A stretch of DNA of 37,656 nucleotides, taken from contig SYMT01000333.1 in assembly GCA_005805375.1 (NCBI GenBank), positions 1 through 37,656 of the forward strand. The letters run 5' to 3'. Source of the stretch: Actinomycetota bacterium (GTDB lineage Bacteria; Armatimonadota; SYMT01). A model generated the notes under the pieces. That model was not told the DNA's origin. It did no database searches and saw only the letters and a list, made by a program, of their open reading frames with translations. The number at the start of each line of letters is the position of its first letter. Position 1 is the first letter of the stretch. The position numbers and the translations under genes are program-made. Shown here piece by piece: positions 31,966 to 37,656 of the stretch.

Positions 31966-32214
31966 TTAGGCGAAGAACTCCTTATTGATCCGGATGTAGT
32001 CATTCCACTCGTCCGGAACATCGTCTTCCGGATAGATCGCGCTCACCGGGCATTCCGGCTGGCAGACGCCGCAGTCAATGCACTCATCCGGGTGGATGAA
32101 GAGCATGTCCGGGAATCCTTCCTTGGATCCCTCGTAGATGCAGTCTACCGGACAGATTTCCACGCAGGCCTTGTCCTTGACGCCCACACAGGGCTCGCAG
32201 ATGATGTACGCCAT
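31966..32214 (-). CDS. fdxA: 7Fe ferredoxin (3Fe-4S/4Fe-4S)
   Basis: This is an 82-aa electron carrier. Cys9, Cys17 and Cys21 (CVGVKDKACVEICPVDC) with Cys55 or Cys25 fit the 3Fe-4S plus 4Fe-4S pattern of FdxA-type ferredoxins; the second cluster motif is C45-x2-C48-x2-C51-x3-C55-P. The ending PEDDVPDEWNDYIRINKEFF is characteristic of actinobacterial, Thermus and related FdxA. GGGAG lies a few bases before ATG 32214. It has its own terminator and is not part of the cell wall operon. The redox partner is unknown. Confidence 0.96.
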   Translation of the reverse strand: MAYIICEPCVGVKDKACVEICPVDCIYEGSKEGFPDMLFIHPDECIDCGVCQPECPVSAIYPEDDVPDEWNDYIRINKEFFA

Positions 32215-32412
32215 TCTTGTTACTCCCTCAAGTCGCGCACGTCCCAGGCCCGTATGGGTCCAGGCCGCCGCTCTGGGTGACGTGTGCCGCCCAGCGGATG
32301 CCGGCGGCTGCAGTGGTTGTGGGAGACCTGTCGAGGGCCGCCGACGCCGACGCCCTCCGCCCGGTGGGTTCCCGCCCCCATTGTGTGGTACGCGGCGAAC
32401 GGCGTCACATTT

Positions 32413-32811
32413 TCAATGCCCCTCTGTGGACTCTCCCACAAGCAGACGGCGCAATCCCTCGCCCACCGGCACGTTGATGAACAACGCTGCAAGCAAAGCG
32501 GGACCCGGATTGCGGAGGACATGATCGGCGTTCGGGGGCACGTAGGCCACATCCCCCTTTTCGACAGGATACACCTCGCCCTCCAGGGTAAGTTCGCCTC
32601 TCCCCTCCACAATCACGATGAGTTCCTCGGCGTCGGGGTGAACATGGACTTCATGCACATGCCGCCCCCCGGGAGGAATCAGCGCCTGGTGCACAAATTG
32701 AATCGTCTGCAGGCAATTCCGCTCGCCTTCCGCCGGCGTTTCAGCCAGGCGCCGTACCGGCGCGGGCGTGTCGGTGCGATCGCGCAGGGCCCCCTCGGCA
32801 TCGCGCACCAT
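32413..32811 (-). CDS. Cupin-domain protein
   Basis: This 132-aa single-domain cupin has the two cupin motifs GGRHVHEVHVHPDAEELIVI and GDVAYVPPNADHVLRNPG, with His/Glu residues suited to metal binding. Such small cupins range from isomerases and dioxygenases to regulators, so no reaction can be given. ATG 32811 is the only standard start after an in-frame TAA at about 32875. However, the 20 codons before it read like protein (FHNVIGSVLYNNPRRTVHF), so the native N-terminus may have been longer or a start may be damaged. It is a single gene, and a repeat-rich region lies upstream. Confidence 0.85.
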   Translation of the reverse strand: MVRDAEGALRDRTDTPAPVRRLAETPAEGERNCLQTIQFVHQALIPPGGRHVHEVHVHPDAEELIVIVEGRGELTLEGEVYPVEKGDVAYVPPNADHVLRNPGPALLAALFINVPVGEGLRRLLVGESTEGH

Positions 32812-32888
32812 GAAGTGGACGGTGCGCCGGGGGTTGTTGTAGAGGACGCTGCCGATGACGTTGTGGAACTCTTACGAAATCCCTTTAT

Positions 32889-32894
32889 GTATAG
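32889..32894 (-). promoter_or_regulatory. Possible -10 element upstream of the cupin gene
   Basis: The minus strand reads TATACA at 32894-32889, overlapping a palindrome GTACAGTAC (32894-32902). This is an AT-rich island in a GC-rich region, 78 bases ahead of ATG 32811. No clear -35 hexamer was seen. Confidence 0.35.
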
Positions 32895-32987
32895 TACTGT
32901 ACACCGATGCTTAGGGAACCCGGCGGAATCAATCATCCCAACCGGACGAGATTACCCCGGGATCTTCCCCCATCACACCCCCACCCG

Positions 32988-33273
32988 GTACCCGAGCCAC
33001 GCCGGGCGCCCCCTGGGCGTAGCAAGTGGACCCACCTCACCGCCCACGCACCCCGTGCCCGAGCCACGCCGGGGACTTGCCGCGGGAGACGCGCGCAAAC
33101 GGAGTTGCGCGACTCCATCTAGGCCAGCGATCGCCGGCGGTGCGTGCCCGATGCCGTACCCGAGCCACGCCGGGCACCCCCTGGGCGTAGCAAGTGGACC
33201 CACCTCACCGCCCACGCCCCCGTACCCGAGCCACGCGCGTGAGCAAGGGGACCCACCTCCCGCCCACGCACCC
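32988..33273. repeat. Intergenic repeat block: 62-bp unit in three copies
   Basis: The unit starting GTACCCGAGCCACGCCGGGC occurs at 32988-33049 and 33156-33217 with one difference over 62 bases, and a shortened third copy at 33222-33273 (TGGACCCACCT and CGCCCACGCACCCC shared). This is part of an about 830-bp gene-free stretch (32903-33693). The rest of the stretch holds a small hairpin CAGGCAG/CTGCCTG (33291-33315), the dispersed repeat at 33417-33600 and the subtilase terminator. Confidence 0.8.
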
Positions 33274-33416
33274 CGTGCCCGATCCACGCGCAGGCAGGAC
33301 GATGAATTCTGCCTGGTTCCCTTAGCAGGGGCCGGTCTTCCTGTAAAAGACCTGCTGCCCCACCCGGCGATCGCGTGGCGCGGATCCCGTGCCGGATGGA
33401 ATTACACCCGATCTCA

Positions 33417-33600
33417 CTCCTGCGAAATTGGGGCTCTTGCACCGCCCCGCAACACTCGTTTCCGAAATGCCCCCCCGAAGAAACTTGTAATGCGGGAGCG
33501 TAGCAGCGCATATTCCCTTGTGGCGGGTCCCCCTGACCACACTTTTCCAGGCTCTGCACCCACGGGGCAGGTGATTCCGAGATGTCGCACACAGCACGAG
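33417..33600. repeat. About 180-bp dispersed repeat, copy 1
   Basis: This stretch matches 36093-36274 in the same orientation with scattered differences and small gaps. Nearly exact shared blocks include CCTGACCACACTTTTCCAGG and CTCTGCACCCACGGGGCAGG. A GTAAAAGAC motif lies before this copy (33342-33350) but after copy 2 (36274-36282). No convincing reading frame is shared. Confidence 0.75.
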
Positions 33601-33639
33601 CCGCGATCCACAACAGGGTCGGCGAGCCGATCAGAAGTA

Positions 33640-33675
33640 CCGATGGCCCACCTCCCGAGGGAGGTGGGCCATCGG
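33640..33675 (-). terminator. Perfect 17-bp stem-loop after the subtilase gene
   Basis: CCGATGGCCCACCTCCC (33640-33656) and its exact reverse complement (33659-33675) flank two central bases, giving a very stable hairpin 18 bases past the stop codon. The minus strand continues TACTTCTGATC, so the T-run is weak. Terminator or 3'-end stabiliser. Confidence 0.75.
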
Positions 33676-33693
33676 CACCCGGAGGGTAAGGGC

Positions 33694-35430
33694 TCAGTCG
33701 CCGTGGGCCTGGATGTACAGGCTCAGAGCGCCATTGGAATCCCCCCACAGTACGGTGTCCCCCCAGAGGACCTGGTTCTCCCAGATCGTGCGGTCGGACT
33801 GGACACTGTTGTCACCCCAGAGGACCGTGTCGCCCCACAACACTGTGTCGCCCCACAACACTGTGTCGCCCCACAGTACCTGGTTCTTGCTCACCAGGTC
33901 ATTCCCATAGTAGACGCGGGATCCATGCAGCACCGCGGCGGTCCAGGGGAAGGCAAATCCGTTCAGGGTCGTCTGTCCGGCAGGGGGCGAAGCCAGCCAA
34001 CCAGTACCGACGGGTGCGGCCGGCCAGACAGCCTCGGCAAGGTCAACGGCTCCGGCCGCATTGACCAATCCGGCTCCCTGCGTGAGACGGGAAACCCCGG
34101 ACGGAAGTGCCACTCCCTGAGCATCCACGAGCGGAAGCGTCTGAGCCGAGTACATCAGGAGGGCTTTCACCGTGTTGGGCGTAAGCCCTGGCGTGGCCTC
34201 CAGCATCAGCGCTACAATACCGCTCACATGGCCAGCCGCCATGCTGGTGCCGGAGAGCTTGAAGTACTCCGGCGTGGTCCCCGTCGACCCATACTGGGAC
34301 GGGTAGATGCGGTTAACCGCGTAGTTGGTGTCGAGTTGGGAACCGCTGCTGCGGACGGAGATGATCTGATTTCCCGGTGCCACGAGATCGGGCTTGACGA
34401 GTTGGTCGATGTAGGTCGGGCCACGGCTGCTGAAGGTGCAAACCCGATCGTCACTACGGGCCACCGTGCCACGGGAGTCTGAGGCGCCGACCGTGATGGC
34501 CGCCGGCTCAATCCCGGGGGAGACGATACCCCCATACCGGGTCGTACCGGCGGTATCTTTGCCCCGGTTCCCCGCGGAACAAACGACCACGATCCCGGCC
34601 TGCACACACCGGCGAACCGCCGCACAGAGGGGGTCGGTGACGTAGCTCTCCCCGGGAGTGTGGCCCAACGAGAGGTTGATGACCCGAATGTTGTAGGTGG
34701 CCTTCTTGGTGATGCACCACTCGAGGGCCGAGATCACCGTGCTCACGCTCCCGCTCCCGGCGCCGTCCAGGACTTTCAGCACGATCGGTCTTGCCGCCCC
34801 TGCCGCTCCGGAAACTACGCCGCCCGACCAGAATCCGCTGCCGAGGATGCAGCCCGCCACATGGGTGCCGTGGCCGTTGTCATCATAGGCCGTGGTGGCT
34901 GTCCCCACGAAATCCGCGAATACCCGCCCTCGCATGGAACCATAACAGTTCCGATTCACGTCTGGACAGGTTGCGGGGCTCCCGGTGTCCAGGATCGCCA
35001 CCCCGACCCCGGTGCCGTCGAGTTGGTACGTGTCCCACGCATACTTGACTCCCATGGTCTCCTCGTCCAGGTCGCAGTGCATCTGAACCTGGCGATCCGG
35101 GGAAACTCGCTGCACCGCGGGGTTCCGCGCCAATGCACCCAGGGCACGGTAGGGCACCCGCAGCGCTACCGAACGGACCAGGCCCAACTTGCGGCGGAAG
35201 GAGCCCCCTAGCTTCTCCGCCAACTGTGTCCCATCGGTCGTATCATCGCGCAGTTGCACGATGACCGACTTGAGTGCGCCGCTGTTCGGATAGGCGGTTG
35301 CTTGCTTGGCAAGGTCGGGGGACAGGGTTGTCCCCAGTTCGTCCGCTGCCCGTGTGGGGGAACCGGCGAATGCCGACGCCAGTAGAACGGTGCTGATGCA
35401 GATGGAGACCCGAAGATTCTGGTATGTCAT
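33694..35430 (-). CDS. Secreted subtilisin-like serine protease (S8) with VLWGDT-repeat tail
   Basis: This is a 578-aa protein: signal peptide (to about residue 28), an I9-like propeptide (about 50-118), then the S8 catalytic domain with Asp148 (VAILDTG), His187 (NGHGTHVAG), Asn288 (SAGN) and Ser396 (LSGTSMAAGHVSG). It is therefore probably active. Several Cys in the catalytic domain suggest disulfides and an extracytoplasmic site. The last about 62 residues (516-578) contain six VLWGD units, four in tandem, a linker (NSVQSDRTIWENQ), two more, and the ending SLYIQAHGD. Similar tryptophan-rich tails are known on some bacterial subtilases, but their job is not established. A truncated second copy of the tail lies upstream at 35694. 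Confidence 0.94.
   Translation of the reverse strand: MTYQNLRVSICISTVLLASAFAGSPTRAADELGTTLSPDLAKQATAYPNSGALKSVIVQLRDDTTDGTQLAEKLGGSFRRKLGLVRSVALRVPYRALGALARNPAVQRVSPDRQVQMHCDLDEETMGVKYAWDTYQLDGTGVGVAILDTGSPATCPDVNRNCYGSMRGRVFADFVGTATTAYDDNGHGTHVAGCILGSGFWSGGVVSGAAGAARPIVLKVLDGAGSGSVSTVISALEWCITKKATYNIRVINLSLGHTPGESYVTDPLCAAVRRCVQAGIVVVCSAGNRGKDTAGTTRYGGIVSPGIEPAAITVGASDSRGTVARSDDRVCTFSSRGPTYIDQLVKPDLVAPGNQIISVRSSGSQLDTNYAVNRIYPSQYGSTGTTPEYFKLSGTSMAAGHVSGIVALMLEATPGLTPNTVKALLMYSAQTLPLVDAQGVALPSGVSRLTQGAGLVNAAGAVDLAEAVWPAAPVGTGWLASPPAGQTTLNGFAFPWTAAVLHGSRVYYGNDLVSKNQVLWGDTVLWGDTVLWGDTVLWGDNSVQSDRTIWENQVLWGDTVLWGDSNGALSLYIQAHGD
33697..33885 (-). repeat. 18-bp coding repeats for VLWGDT in the subtilase tail
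   Basis: The unit GTGTTGTGGGGCGACACA (on the minus strand) is repeated almost exactly, in blocks of four and two, around a non-repeat linker of about 16 codons. The units are more alike at the DNA level than protein constraint needs, suggesting recent expansion. Confidence 0.8.
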
Positions 35431-35693
35431 GCGTCGCTATCTCTCTCATTGCATGGCGAGGGTCATCAGGTTGACTTCGATGTGATGCCTCACCCATCCG
35501 CACGAGAATACGACCTCTGCTGCCCGTGCCACTATCCCTCCAACGGGCATATCCGGGTAACCAGATGGTCATTTCCTTCCCTCCAAAGAACGATCCCGTC
35601 CGGCCTGTGGACGCTCGTTGACAGGTTAACCGAAGGCAGAAACGACAGCGCCCCCGCCCGCAGGAGGGGGGCGGACTGCGCCGCGGGGAGTCG
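35431..35693. other. Subtilase upstream region with terminator of the broken upstream copy
   Basis: This 263-base gap holds no supported gene. Next to the remnant, CGCCCCC (35649-35655) and GGGGGCG (35667-35673) form a stem followed on the minus strand by CTGTCGTTTCTG, which looks like a terminator. The subtilase promoter should lie between 35431 and 35640, but I could not pick a convincing -35/-10 pair. Confidence 0.5.
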
Positions 35694-35797
35694 TCAGTCG
35701 CCGTAGGCCTGGATGTAGAGGCTGAACGCCGCGTTGGAATCCCCCCAGAGCACCGTGTCCCCCAGAGGACGGTGTCTCCCCACAGCACCGATGCACG
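35694..35797 (-). pseudogene. Truncated and frameshifted second copy of the VLWGDT tail
   Basis: The minus strand encodes ASVLWGDTVLWG, then in the next frame DTVLWGDSNAAFSLYIQAYGD and a stop, paralleling the end of the intact subtilase. The frame change is explained by CCCCC at 35759-35763 where the intact gene has CCCCCC. Everything upstream of the tail is missing: the preceding bases are the stop codon of a transposase fragment. This is a relic of a second subtilase gene or of a tail duplication. Confidence 0.8.
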
Positions 35798-36043
35798 TCA
35801 CTTGGGTAGGGAGGGGTAGGCGAGTTGATTGAGGTGCCGAGCGCATAGCAATGCCACCGCATTTGCACCCTCCCGGCTCCAGTGCATCTTCCCGTTCTTC
35901 AGCCGTTGGGCCACCACCGGCTCGTTCGCCTTCTCCGTCAGCCCCCCGCCCACCAGACACCCCGCTTCCCGCAGCGCGTCATAGTCCGCGATCGTGTCCG
36001 GGTGCCGCTCCAGGTACGCCCCCAGCCGCCCCTGCCACTCCGC
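35798..36043 (-). pseudogene. C-terminal fragment of a transposase (ISKra4-like)
   Basis: About 81 residues read WQGRLGAYLERHPDTIADYD, then LVGGGLTEKANEPVVAQRLK and MHWSREGANAVALL. This resembles the C-terminal GSGxVExAxK, then GMxWSxxGAxA pattern of ISKra4-type transposases. The rest of the protein is not recognisable upstream: the frame continues into the dispersed repeat. It ends directly at the broken VLWGDT tail with no visible terminal inverted repeat, so it is a decayed fragment rather than a mobile element. Confidence 0.65.
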
Positions 36044-36092
36044 CCCTGTGGCGCAGCGACCCGTTTCGCGCCGGGTGTGGCCCGCTCTGGCC

Positions 36093-36274
36093 CCTGCGAA
36101 ACAGGAGCTTGCGCCGCCCAGAAAAACTATTTTCCCAAATGATCCCCCCCGAAGAAACTTGCAATAAGGAAGCGCAGCAGCGCATACACCCTGGTGGCGG
36201 GTTCGCCTGACCACACTTTTCCAGGCTCTGCACCCACGGGGCAGGTGATTCCGATATGTCGCACGCAGCACGAG
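36093..36274. repeat. About 180-bp dispersed repeat, copy 2
   Basis: This is the counterpart of 33417-33600 in the same orientation, adjacent to the transposase fragment. The two copies flank the subtilase and tail-remnant region, about 2.7 kb apart. Recombination between them would delete the subtilase. Confidence 0.75.
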
Positions 36275-36670
36275 TAAAAGACTTGTCCGCTCACCCCGTT
36301 TCCACGCGGGCCGAGGATCATCCACGCGTCGAAGCCACTTCGGCGCCGCCCTGCCCCAGGGAGTATTCGCGCTACCCACCACACTTTTCGTCAAGCCGGG
36401 CACGGCACCGGGAGGCATCGCACCGGGAGGCACGCCACCGGGGCGCCTGGGTCGTGCGGGCGGGCCGCGCCGGCGCGCAGGGGCCGACGGCCAAGGCGCG
36501 GGCGGCGGCCCGACATTTGGTGGATCGGCCCCGAGGGGGAGCGGTGTCCTTTTCCTTCTTCGCCCCTCAAGACCGGCTGGGAGCGCCAGTTGGTGACGGG
36601 CATGCTCTCTTCCTTTACTCCCCCTGGGACCGCCGACGTCCCGCCGGCACCCCTCTTCGCGCTCGGTTCG
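36275..36670. other. Gene-free region with short repeats
   Basis: No gene is supported in this roughly 400-base stretch. It contains a tandem GCACCGGGAGGCATC / GCACCGGGAGGCACG pair (about 36408-36440), and at 36624-36651 an inverted copy of the GC-rich repeat found in ddl (reverse complement GGTGCCGGCGGGACGTCGGC). The aminopeptidase gene ends at its right edge. Confidence 0.55.
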
Positions 36671-37564
36671 CTAGCGCGAGAGCGCAGGAATCAGGGCCGC
36701 GTAGAGCGCGACCATGCCCTCGAGATCCGCGACCTGACACTGTTCTTTGGGGGTGTGTGACGCCTTTTGCGGGGCGCCGACGAAAACCCAATCTACCGGG
36801 AAGGTGCTCCGTTCAATGTAGCTGCCGTCGGATCCGCCCGAACTCTCCACTTCGCGCTGGAAGGGCAGGCCGCTCGCTTCCGCCGCCGCGAGGACCTCAT
36901 CCAGATACCTTCGGCGCGCCACATACCGATCGCGCAGGCTGATAGCCGGGCCTTTTCCCATTCGGATGCCGTCGGTGTGCCACGTGATATCCGAGATCAG
37001 GGCCCGGGTAATGTTCCACTCCTCGTAGATCCAGCGCGCGCCGATCAGGGCGCCGCGCCCGGAGTGCTCCTCACCGGGAGTGAACACCGCCGCAACGACG
37101 TCACAGCGCTCCAACACCCGGAGCGTATTCCAGACCCCGGCCCGGTTATCCAGATAGGGTCCGGTGACCCGACCCTTCTTCACCACCAGCGGATCGGCGT
37201 ACACCCACCGGCTGCCGGGCGCGCTTCCCTTGCCGGAGAGCCGCCACGCCGTCTTCTCCCCTTTTTGCTGGACAACCAACCGCGCTCGACCCTGCCCGCC
37301 GACCTCACGCAGGCGCTCGCCCCCTTTCACGTGCGGGCCCCCGATGGGAATGAGATCCCGCGCATAGCCCTGCGTGAAGCCGATGGTATCCAGGTGCGCA
37401 AACACGGCCACGCGCGGCGTGCCCCGCACGGCGAGGACGAGATCGCCCACCCGATGGACAGTGGTATCCGGAATTCGGCGACAGTGCTGTTCCACACAGT
37501 CGGCGATAGCGCCCTCGTCGCCGGAAGGACCGGGAATGGCCTGAAGTTGCTGAAGAAGTTGCAT
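36671..37564 (-). CDS. M42-family metallo-aminopeptidase
   Basis: This is a 297-aa enzyme with the dinuclear metal site of M42/M20-clan peptidases: His and Asp in VFAHLDTIGF, Asp in PYLDNRAGVW, the catalytic Glu pair in TPGEEHSGRGA, Asp in LISDITWH, and His in KASHTPKEQCQ. SSGGSDGSYI matches the family as well. M42 enzymes are large cytoplasmic tetrahedral aminopeptidases that trim peptides. It is shorter than the usual about 350 residues. ATG 37564 overlaps the TGA of the upstream frame (TGATG); GTG 37567 is an alternative. It is probably translationally coupled to the upstream gene. Confidence 0.88.
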   Translation of the reverse strand: MQLLQQLQAIPGPSGDEGAIADCVEQHCRRIPDTTVHRVGDLVLAVRGTPRVAVFAHLDTIGFTQGYARDLIPIGGPHVKGGERLREVGGQGRARLVVQQKGEKTAWRLSGKGSAPGSRWVYADPLVVKKGRVTGPYLDNRAGVWNTLRVLERCDVVAAVFTPGEEHSGRGALIGARWIYEEWNITRALISDITWHTDGIRMGKGPAISLRDRYVARRRYLDEVLAAAEASGLPFQREVESSGGSDGSYIERSTFPVDWVFVGAPQKASHTPKEQCQVADLEGMVALYAALIPALSR

Positions 37565-37656
37565 CACGAGAGGAGGGGAGAGGAAGAGGCGGCGGCCGCC
37601 TTCCGTTCGCGCTTGACCTCGATCACCTTCTGCCGCGCATTCATCAGATCCTGCAC
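37564..37656 (-). CDS. C-terminal end of an unidentified protein (cut by window edge)
   Basis: The minus strand is open from the window edge to TGA at 37564-37566, encoding a charged helix (QDLMNARQKVIEVKRERK) and an Ala/Ser tail (AAAASSSPLLS). The stop overlaps the aminopeptidase start as TGATG, which supports a real upstream gene in the same operon. Too little remains to identify it. Confidence 0.6.
   Translation of the reverse strand: MQDLMNARQKVIEVKRERKAAAASSSPLLS

Noticed and set aside
32988-33273. CRISPR array
   Set aside because: Only three irregular copies, no uniform short spacers and no cas genes.
33417-33600. Small conserved protein encoded in the dispersed repeat
   Set aside because: A minus-strand frame is open in both copies, but it has no start with a ribosome site and small gaps between copies alter the frame ends; conservation is at DNA level.
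35243-35569. Possible small gene starting at ATG 35569 (MTIWLPGYARW) behind GGAGGG
   Set aside because: It has a good ribosome site, but it runs into the subtilase signal-peptide region in another frame, has unlikely composition, and matches nothing recognisable.

Overview
This is a GC-rich, densely coding chromosomal window from a diderm or diderm-like bacterium making meso-DAP peptidoglycan: MurE carries the DNPR specificity motif. DUF881 and Sbp (DUF1290) genes sit between ftsQ and ftsA. Neighbours include DUF1501 and TIM-barrel sugar epimerase genes, a Gly-rich PKD exoprotein and an actinobacterial-style 7Fe ferredoxin. Together with many GC-rich palindromic repeats, this suggests an Armatimonadota-like or other Terrabacteria-side lineage. 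That placement is an inference of low to moderate confidence. No rRNA, tRNA or CRISPR array was seen.

Left part (1-12.3 kb). On the + strand lie a DUF1501/sulfatase-like C-terminus, a TIM-barrel isomerase/epimerase, and an OmpR-type regulator with a histidine kinase whose first codons look one base short. They converge on a minus-strand run transcribed from 10.7 kb to 3.3 kb: an unknown 128-aa protein, a duplicated YbjQ-fold protein, an M48 metalloprotease, a D-2-hydroxyacid dehydrogenase, a GH39-like protein that appears to lack its catalytic carboxylates, a YmdB-type phosphodiesterase, and an exported protein with a Gly-rich loop and a PKD domain. An exported esterase-D-like hydrolase lies divergently at 11-12.2 kb.

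Regulatory pair (12.3-14.6 kb). A group-2-like sigma-70 factor (minus) is divergent from a regulator (plus) that joins an ArsR-type winged helix to a CarH-like cobalamin light-sensing module: W-x9-EH cap motif plus ExHxxG. Two sets of tandem direct repeats lie between them. The layout resembles MerR-type LitR/CarH with a sigma factor, but with a different DNA-binding domain. This is the best candidate for a little-described system.

Cell wall and division cluster (14.5-31.9 kb, all minus). Transcription order is rsmH, ftsL-like, ftsI, murE, murF, mraY, murD, ftsW, murG, murC, ddl, ftsQ, DUF881, sbp, ftsA, mostly with overlapping stop and start codons. mraZ and ftsZ are absent at the two ends. 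Repetitive DNA has entered several of these genes in frame (ddl, murD, murE, murF), and murF is split by one in-frame amber codon.

Right part (32-37.7 kb). A ferredoxin with its own terminator and a cupin protein come first. An 830-bp gene-free, repeat-rich stretch follows. Next is a secreted subtilase with a VLWGDT-repeat tail, preceded upstream by a broken second copy of that tail fused to a transposase remnant and a dispersed repeat. The window ends with an M42-type aminopeptidase and the C-terminus of an unidentified protein.
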